Part shown: in pieces, positions 51,653 to 59,073 of the stretch | Layout: every line of letters begins with the position of its first letter | Position numbering within the stretch: the first letter of the stretch is position 1 | Source: Spirabiliibacterium mucosae | GTDB lineage: Bacteria; Pseudomonadota; Gammaproteobacteria; Enterobacterales; Pasteurellaceae | DNA: 59,073 nucleotides | NCBI RefSeq assembly: GCF_014884965.1 | Contig: NZ_JABTBO010000013.1 | Span: 1 to 59,073 of the forward strand | Direction: 5' to 3' | Program-made: the position numbers and the translations under genes | The notes under the pieces: model-generated | What the model saw: only the letters and a program-made list of their open reading frames with translations | Told to the model about the DNA's origin: nothing | The model's database searches: none

Positions 51653-52830
51653 GCGTTAACAGCGCGAGCACTTCAAAATGCGCGGTGTGGGGGAACATAT
51701 CAAACAACCGCACTTTTTGGCAATGGCAGTGGCTCAGCTGTGCCAGATCCTGTGCCATGGTGCGCGCGTTGCAGCTTGAATATAAGATAAAGTGCGGTTG
51801 CAGCGTATTTAAAAAGGCGGCAAGCTCACGCCCGATGCCGCGTCGCGGCGGGTTGACAATCACCAAATCTGGCCGCTCCTCACTTTCCACCATACTAACG
51901 GCATCGAGGCTGGCAAACCGCACTTTGGTTTTTTTCATTCACCAGCCCCATCTCGCGCGCCGATTGCATCGCGCTTTCAATCGCAGGCGGTGAAATTTCA
52001 ATCCCAGTGAGCGAAAGCGCCGCGTCAGGCTTCGCCGCGCGCAGCGCTTGCAGGCAATGCAATCCAAAGCCGCCCACGCCACAAAAGAGATCCCACACCT
52101 GCGCCACTGGCAAATCCGCCACCCAGTCTTGCGCTTGGCGATAAAGCGCGCTGGCCACCACAGGATTGGTTTGAAAAAAGCTGTTCGGGCGCAAAAACAG
52201 CGGCACGGTGTTGAAGGTTTCGCAAAGTGCGGTCTGTTCGGTGAGCACAATTTCCTGCGCGCCTTCTAAAATCGCGGCGTGTTTGGGCTGAATATTAACA
52301 CTCACCACCGCCAATTGCGGCATGCGTGTGAGCAGTGCAGGCAATTCACGGCGGATCAACGCCAGCTTTTTGTCACTGTGCAACACCCAGCGCAGCATAT
52401 AGCGCGCACTGTGCTGGCTGTAACTGAGCAAAAGGTATTTCAGCTCACCTTTGCGCGTGGCGGGGTTGTAAGGCACTAATCCTGCGCGGGCGACAAAGTC
52501 TTTCAGCGCGAGCAAAAGCTGCTGCATCGCCTCGGGGTAGAGCGGGCAATGGCACAAGTCAACCGCACTTTGCGGCTGTTGTGGGTCAGGAATGATGCCA
52601 AAAATAGGCCGTTCAACACGGCCACTGACGGCCATTTTCGCGCGGTTACGAAAACCACTAAACGGGGAGGATACCGCCGCTTGGAAAACCGCATCATCAA
52701 GCTCAAACGGTGCGAAAATCTCTTGCAATTGGCGCTCTTTGCGCGCCAATTGGGTTGAATAATCAAGCCCCAGCCACTGGCAAGATTGGCAACGGCCTTG
52801 GGCAAATTCCGCGCAGGCGAGTTTAGTCAT
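51624..52830 (-). pseudogene. rlmC: 23S rRNA (U747-C5)-methyltransferase RlmC with a frameshift
   Basis: The start [20 protein letters not shown] (52830) carries the 4Fe-4S Cys cluster. The SAM site WDLFCGVGGFGLHCLQ lies in the first frame, which ends [20 protein letters not shown]. The catalytic region continues in another frame: [22 protein letters not shown] and [13 protein letters not shown], to 51624. A run of seven A at about 51931-51937 is one too long; six A restores [11 protein letters not shown]. An uptake signal follows the run directly. As read the enzyme lacks its nucleophile Cys. Confidence 0.83.
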
Positions 52831-53857
52831 TGCGCTCCAGCCACTGCTGCTGCAAGGCCTCAAGCGTGCGCTGGGCGTGCTGCCAGCGCGTGCTTTGCTG
52901 CAAGTCACGCAATGAAAACGCGCGGCGTTGATAAAGCCGGCTCAACCGCACTTTGGCGTTTTCATCCTGTGCGCAGGTGAGGTTGTCAAACACCGCCTCC
53001 ACGCCTTTGCGCTCGTTGCACAGCAATAGCAAGTCGCAGCCCGCGTGCAACGCGCGCTTAGCACGCTCAACAAAATCGCCCATGAAGCCCGCGCCTTTCA
53101 TGCCCAAATCATCGGAGAAAATCGCGCCGTCAAAGCCCAGTTGCGCGCGCAGCACGTCTTTGAGCCAATAGCGCGAGCCACTGGCAGGGTTGTCATCACA
53201 CTGGGTGTAGATCACATGGGCGGGCATAATCGCATCGAGCTTGTGCGCAGCAATCAGCTCAGCAAAAGGGCGGATATCATGGGCGAATATTGTGGCTTTA
53301 TCGCGCTCATCGCGCGGGGTTTCGAGGTGTGAATCCGCCAGCACCGCGCCATGGCCTGGGAAATGTTTGCCCGTGGCCGCCATGCCCACCTCGTGCATGC
53401 CGTCGATAAACGCGCCCGCCAGCTCGGTGGTCAGCTCGGCATCACAGCCAAAGCTGCGATCGCCAATCGCCTTGCAATCGTGGCCCAGATCCAACACTGG
53501 CGCAAAGCTGAGATCAATACCCAGTGCAGTCATCTCAGCGGCCATCAGCCAGCCGGCCTCTTTGGCATAAAGCGCGGCGGTGGCGCGGTCTTCCGCCAGC
53601 TGCGCAAAGGCTTGCATCGCTGGCAGTTGGGTGAACCCTTGGCGAAAACGCTGCACGCGCCCGCCTTCTTGGTCAACGGTGATCAACAGCGGCTTTTTCA
53701 CGTTTTGCCGCGCGTCCGCAATCAACGCCTGCAACTGCGCGCTGTCATGAAAATTGCGCGTAAATAAAATCACGCCCGCGCACAGGGGGTGGGCGAGCAG
53801 TTCAATCTCTTCTTGGGCTAGTTCAAAACCTGCGAGGTCAATAATCAGTCGCGACAT
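52823..53857 (-). CDS. nagZ: Beta-N-acetylhexosaminidase NagZ
   Basis: This gene codes for 344 residues from [20 protein letters not shown] (53857). The GH3 enzyme removes GlcNAc from anhydromuropeptides in the cytoplasm during cell wall recycling. The motif [14 protein letters not shown] carries the catalytic His loop. The nucleophile Asp is in [11 protein letters not shown]. It overlaps rlmC at its end by eight bases and thiK at its start. The neighbourhood hinT-ycfL-thiK-nagZ is conserved with E. coli, where lpoB stands between ycfL and thiK. Confidence 0.95.
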   Translation of the reverse strand: MSRLIIDLAGFELAQEEIELLAHPLCAGVILFTRNFHDSAQLQALIADARQNVKKPLLITVDQEGGRVQRFRQGFTQLPAMQAFAQLAEDRATAALYAKEAGWLMAAEMTALGIDLSFAPVLDLGHDCKAIGDRSFGCDAELTTELAGAFIDGMHEVGMAATGKHFPGHGAVLADSHLETPRDERDKATIFAHDIRPFAELIAAHKLDAIMPAHVIYTQCDDNPASGSRYWLKDVLRAQLGFDGAIFSDDLGMKGAGFMGDFVERAKRALHAGCDLLLLCNERKGVEAVFDNLTCAQDENAKVRLSRLYQRRAFSLRDLQQSTRWQHAQRTLEALQQQWLERND

Positions 53858-54675
53858 GCGCTCTCCTCTTTCACCGCTTGCCACAATGCATTGAGCAGGC
53901 GCACCCACGGGATGTAGCTGGTGGTGAGTTTTTTCAATTGTGTGGTTTTTTTAATCACAGGGTTATCCGCCAAATAGTGCTGCCACAGCAGTTGCTGCTG
54001 GCTTTGGTCAAGCGCGTTGTTGACAATCACACTGGCGAGATCAAAAGCCGGGTTTGACCAGCTGGCGTATTCCCAATCCAGCCACATCAGCTGCCCGCCT
54101 GGTGTGAGCACGATATTCTCTCGGTGCAAATCATGGTGGCCAAGGGTGGCCATTGCGCTTTCTTTATAGGCAGGCAAATCATTGAGTGCCAACAGCCACT
54201 GGCTTTGCGCTTCAGGCGGGATGCGCTGGAGCAAAAAGAAAATGTGCTGCATCAAATCCAAGTGCGGTAAGTCATGCAGCTGGGCTTGGGCGTGTTGCGA
54301 AAAGCTATGCAGCGCTTTGAGTTGCCCCGCCAGTTTTTCAAGCAGTGCATCATTCCATTGAGCCACCGTCTCCCCTGCCACCCAATGGTAAACCACGCCT
54401 TTGTCATTGTGGGCAAACAGCACGGGCACAAAGGGCAGCGAGGTGAGATGCTCAATTAACGCGGGCTCAAAGCGGCGCTGCGCGCCAAGTTCTTCCAGCG
54501 CGTCAGAAAAAAAGCGCACCACATACTGCGCACCGTCATCCAACGTGGCTTTGACGGTGTCGCTGGCCAGCCGATTGGCCTCACGCACCGCACTTGGCCA
54601 ATCAAAATCGGTCTCGAGCTGAGCGCACAAATCACTCACGGCCTTTGCCCATAATGTAGATGCGGTAATTATCAC
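53845..54675 (-). CDS. thiK: Thiamine kinase-like phosphotransferase
   Basis: This gene codes for 276 residues from ATG 54675, or 264 from GTG at 54639, which overlaps the ycfL stop (GTGAGTGA) and would avoid a 44-base overlap. It has an APH/choline kinase fold: [17 protein letters not shown] is the Brenner motif and [10 protein letters not shown] the metal-binding DxD-like motif. By position next to nagZ and ycfL it is ThiK, which phosphorylates thiamine for salvage. Substrate is inferred from synteny. Confidence 0.78.
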   Translation of the reverse strand: MIITASTLWAKAVSDLCAQLETDFDWPSAVREANRLASDTVKATLDDGAQYVVRFFSDALEELGAQRRFEPALIEHLTSLPFVPVLFAHNDKGVVYHWVAGETVAQWNDALLEKLAGQLKALHSFSQHAQAQLHDLPHLDLMQHIFFLLQRIPPEAQSQWLLALNDLPAYKESAMATLGHHDLHRENIVLTPGGQLMWLDWEYASWSNPAFDLASVIVNNALDQSQQQLLWQHYLADNPVIKKTTQLKKLTTSYIPWVRLLNALWQAVKEESACRD

Positions 54676-55000
54676 TCGCCGGCGTTGGCTTGGTTAAGGC
54701 CATGCGCACCGCACTTTGGCCTTGCAGGCTCACGCACAGCCACGGCGGCGATTGCGACCAATCTGAGAGCTGGGTCACGCCGTTGGCGTCATACCAAGTG
54801 ATTTGGTATTGCAAGTTTAAAAGATGATCGGTGAGGTTTTTCAGCTCCACCTGTGTGCGCGTGGCCATCACCTGAGTTTGTGTCGCCACTTGTGCGTCAA
54901 TATTCACAATCGGCTCATCGCTGGCCAAATAGCGCGGCGGCGTGCTTGAACAGGCCGCTAACAAAACACAAAGTGCGGTTAAAGAAAGCAGTTTTTTCAT
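54632..55000 (-). CDS. ycfL: YcfL family lipoprotein (DUF1425)
   Basis: This gene codes for 122 residues from MKKLLSLTALCVLLAACSS (55000), with the lipobox LAAC at Cys 17. The mature domain is a beta sandwich (QVELKNLTDHLLNLQYQITW, YDANG). YcfL is of unknown function and usually precedes lpoB, which is missing here. An upstream ATG (MANRWGRCW) would lie within hinT and is not used. Confidence 0.87.
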   Translation of the reverse strand: MKKLLSLTALCVLLAACSSTPPRYLASDEPIVNIDAQVATQTQVMATRTQVELKNLTDHLLNLQYQITWYDANGVTQLSDWSQSPPWLCVSLQGQSAVRMALTKPTPASDNYRIYIMGKGRE

Positions 55001-55001
55001 A

Positions 55002-55352
55002 TTATTTCGCCAGCATCGGCCCCAACGGTTGGCCACCGACTAGGTGCATATGAATATGAAACACCTCTTGCCCGCCGTGGCGGTTGCAGTTGACGATTAA
55101 GCGGTAGCCGTCTTCGGCAATGCCCTTCTCTTTGGCGATTTTGGCCGCCACCACAAACAAATGCCCCAGCGCTTGCTCGTCTTGCTCGGTGACGTCGTTC
55201 ACGGTTGGAATCAGCTTGTTTGGGATGATCAAAATATGGGTTGGCGCCTGGGGCGAAATGTCATGAAACGCCGTGACTAACTCATCTTGATAGACAATCT
55301 TGGCAGGGATTTCTTTGCGGATAATTTTACTAAAAATGGTTTCTTCAGCCAT
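55002..55352 (-). CDS. hinT: Purine nucleoside phosphoramidase HinT
   Basis: This gene codes for 116 residues. The HIT signature is HIHMHLVGG (His-x-His-x-His-x-x), about residues 99-107. It hydrolyses AMP-lysine and similar phosphoramidates. Other family text is [19 protein letters not shown] and [16 protein letters not shown]. It heads the hinT-ycfL-thiK-nagZ cluster, which reads leftward, divergent from focA. Confidence 0.95.
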   Translation of the reverse strand: MAEETIFSKIIRKEIPAKIVYQDELVTAFHDISPQAPTHILIIPNKLIPTVNDVTEQDEQALGHLFVVAAKIAKEKGIAEDGYRLIVNCNRHGGQEVFHIHMHLVGGQPLGPMLAK

Positions 55353-55506
55353 AGTTCACCTCATCGCGTGTTAATGGCTTTAGAATAATCAAGTTTGCCG
55401 CCTTTAGCAAGGGCAACGTCAGGCGAGTAAAGTGCGGTTTTGGCCTCAAAATTGGCTGTCAAATTTAACAAATATTAACTTTATAACATTGTTTTAACAC
55501 ACAATT

Positions 55507-55521
55507 TTGATCTAAATCACA
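55507..55521 (+). promoter_or_regulatory. FNR/CRP site upstream of focA
   Basis: TTGATCTAAATCAC matches the FNR site TTGAT-N4-ATCAA in 9 of 10 defined bases. The same DNA (TTTGATCTAAATCACA) also fits a CRP site. It lies about 120 bases before focA, consistent with anaerobic activation of the formate genes. Confidence 0.65.
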
Positions 55522-55641
55522 TTTTCTACAACAGCGCGTTTTAAGCGAAAAAGATTTGTCGCCAGCCCGCTTGCCCCGTATAATGCTAAAAAAATTAATA
55601 AATATTAAAATTTTTTTGAAATCGAGGGTCAAATCGAGCTT

Positions 55642-56496
55642 ATGAGCGCAAACGAACAACCAAATAGCGTGATGTTAACGCCCACTCAAATGACTGCTGT
55701 TGCAGTGTCTGCTGGTGCTTATAAAGCGCGCAAAAACCAGCTTCTCTCCTTTGTTTCTGCCATTGTTTCTGGCGCCTTTATTGCCATCGCTTTTGTTTTT
55801 TATGCCACCACCCAAACCGGCAGTGCTGATGTGGCTTGGGGCTTGGCTAAATTTGTCGGCGGTATTGTCTTCTCCCTGGGCATTATCATGGTGATTGTCT
55901 GTGGCACTGAGCTTTTCACCTCCAGCACCATGACAGTACTCGCCAAAGTGGAAGGCAAAATCAGCTTTGTGCAAATGTTTCGCAACTGGGCTGTGGTTTA
56001 TGCTGGCAACCTCGTGGGCAGTTTGTTTATCGTGGCGCTCGTGTGGTTTGGTGGGCAAACCATGGCCGACCATGGGCAATGGGGCTTGACCATTTTAAAT
56101 ACCGCCCAACACAAAATTCACCACACCTGGCTTGAGGCCTTTTGCCTAGGCATTTTCTGTAATATTATGGTGTGTATCGCCATTTGGATGGCCTATTCGG
56201 GCAAAACATTAACCGACAAAATGTTGATTGCCATTTTACCGATTTCTATGTTTGTCGCATCAGGCTTTGAACACTGTGTGGCTAATATGTTCATGATCCC
56301 GATGGGGATCGTCACCGCGCACAACAGTAGCGCAGAGTTTTGGCAAGCGATCGGGTTGAATGCTGCGCAGTATGCAGATTTAAACCTCGGTCATTTCGTT
56401 CTCAACAATTTAATCCCTGTAACCCTTGGCAATATTGTGGGTGGTTCGTTTTGTATTGCCTTGGTACAATGGTTTTTAAATCGAGAACATCACTGA
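55642..56496 (+). CDS. focA: Formate channel FocA
   Basis: This gene codes for 284 residues with six transmembrane segments. FNT-family motifs are present: GAFIAIAFVFYATTQ, GTELFTSSTM, GNLVGSLF and the late SGFEHCVANMFMIP with the gating His. The pentamer carries formate in and out during fermentation. It starts the focA-pflB operon, with 63 bases between the genes. An AT-rich leader with the FNR/CRP site precedes it. Confidence 0.96.
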   Translation: MSANEQPNSVMLTPTQMTAVAVSAGAYKARKNQLLSFVSAIVSGAFIAIAFVFYATTQTGSADVAWGLAKFVGGIVFSLGIIMVIVCGTELFTSSTMTVLAKVEGKISFVQMFRNWAVVYAGNLVGSLFIVALVWFGGQTMADHGQWGLTILNTAQHKIHHTWLEAFCLGIFCNIMVCIAIWMAYSGKTLTDKMLIAILPISMFVASGFEHCVANMFMIPMGIVTAHNSSAEFWQAIGLNAAQYADLNLGHFVLNNLIPVTLGNIVGGSFCIALVQWFLNREHH

Positions 56497-56559
56497 GTTT
56501 TTCGACGCGCTTGGCGTGTCGGGTAATTTTTCAATTTCTTCTTCAAATAAGGAATGTTT

Positions 56560-58872
<2,313 letters not shown>

Positions 58873-58896
58873 TCAAGTGCGGTAACACCAAAAATA

Positions 58897-58923
58897 AAAA
58901 CGCCCCAACTGGGGCGTTTTTTT
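58897..58923 (+). terminator. pflB terminator
   Basis: AAAACGCCCC and GGGGCGTTTT pair around AACT and are followed by TTT. Confidence 0.9.
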
Positions 58924-58941
58924 ATAAAAAGTTTAGAAAAA

Positions 58942-59073
58942 ATGATGATTACTAATCCATTAAAAATAGCTAAAGATTTCAACTTCATTAAATTTATTAT
59001 CAGATCCAAACGCTCATTAACGGCTTTCTTTTTTATAGTTATTTTAAATATAGCGTGTTATGTAATGTATGCA
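58942..59073 (+). CDS. N-terminus of an unknown membrane protein, cut by the window edge
   Basis: The frame is open from ATG at 58942 (MMITNPLKIAKDFNFIKF) to the last base, 44 codons. A basic stretch (IIRSKRS) is followed by a hydrophobic segment (LTAFFFIVILNIACYVMYA), so it should be membrane-anchored. The ribosome binding site is weak (AGAAAAA). AT-rich codons differ from pflB. I do not recognise it. Confidence 0.45.
   Translation, partial: MMITNPLKIAKDFNFIKFIIRSKRSLTAFFFIVILNIACYVMYA

Overview
The window comes from a member of the Pasteurellaceae. Copies of the Hin-type DNA uptake signal AAGTGCGGT (or its complement ACCGCACTT) lie in and between most genes. The gene order fldA-fur, seqA-menE-mscK-aroC-mepA-TSUP-lpxM and focA-pflB is what I know from Haemophilus influenzae. 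The prophage at the left is of the HP1/P2 type typical of this family. I cannot name the species.

Layout. (1) 1-9411 is the integrase-proximal end of an HP1/P2-like prophage. A leftward early operon runs from cox to a GpA-type replication endonuclease and a Dam-like methylase. A rightward lysogeny operon holds the CI-type repressor, a membrane protein, a small secreted Cys-rich protein and the integrase. It ends in a 3' fragment of tRNA-Leu, the attachment site. Small cargo lies at 323-791, and a short rightward transcription unit lies inside the early operon. (2) 9412-13560 is a second accessory segment: another tyrosine integrase, an XRE regulator, and a decayed contact-dependent inhibition module (CdiA C-terminus with VENN motif, AHH nuclease toxin, Imm11-like immunity gene, plus a leftover immunity fragment). 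(3) 13564-36049 is core genome: hpt, pmbA/darP, recR-ybaB-dnaX-apt, lpxM-TSUP-mepA-aroC-mscK-menE-seqA, ybfF-fldA-fur, yagU, usg, ybaK and a pair of acyltransferases resembling OlsB/OlsA. A strong Fur-box promoter followed by a terminator between pmbA and hpt looks like an iron-regulated small RNA gene. (4) 36050-38560 holds a gene-poor stretch, a broken EexN-type lipoprotein, a possible second sRNA, an MFS exporter and a PliG lysozyme inhibitor. (5) 38589-45177 holds uup-mscS-MFS and the aroG-tyrA operon under a perfect TyrR box. (6) 45419-59073 holds rpsO, tRNA-Ser, abgA-dcuC, phoX with a Pho box, glsB, ogt, rlmC, the nagZ-thiK-ycfL-hinT cluster, focA-pflB with an FNR/CRP site, and a membrane protein gene that runs off the end.

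A recurring feature is single-base reading-frame breaks in otherwise well-preserved genes: the CDI toxin, its immunity gene, ybaB, dnaX, the TSUP permease, the EexN lipoprotein, phoX, ogt, rlmC and perhaps the tail of mscK. Several fall in homopolymer runs. They may be sequencing or assembly errors, real decay, or (for dnaX) programmed slippage on a run of ten A. The sequence alone cannot separate these. Calls rest on reading motifs and on memory of protein families; no database search was run.
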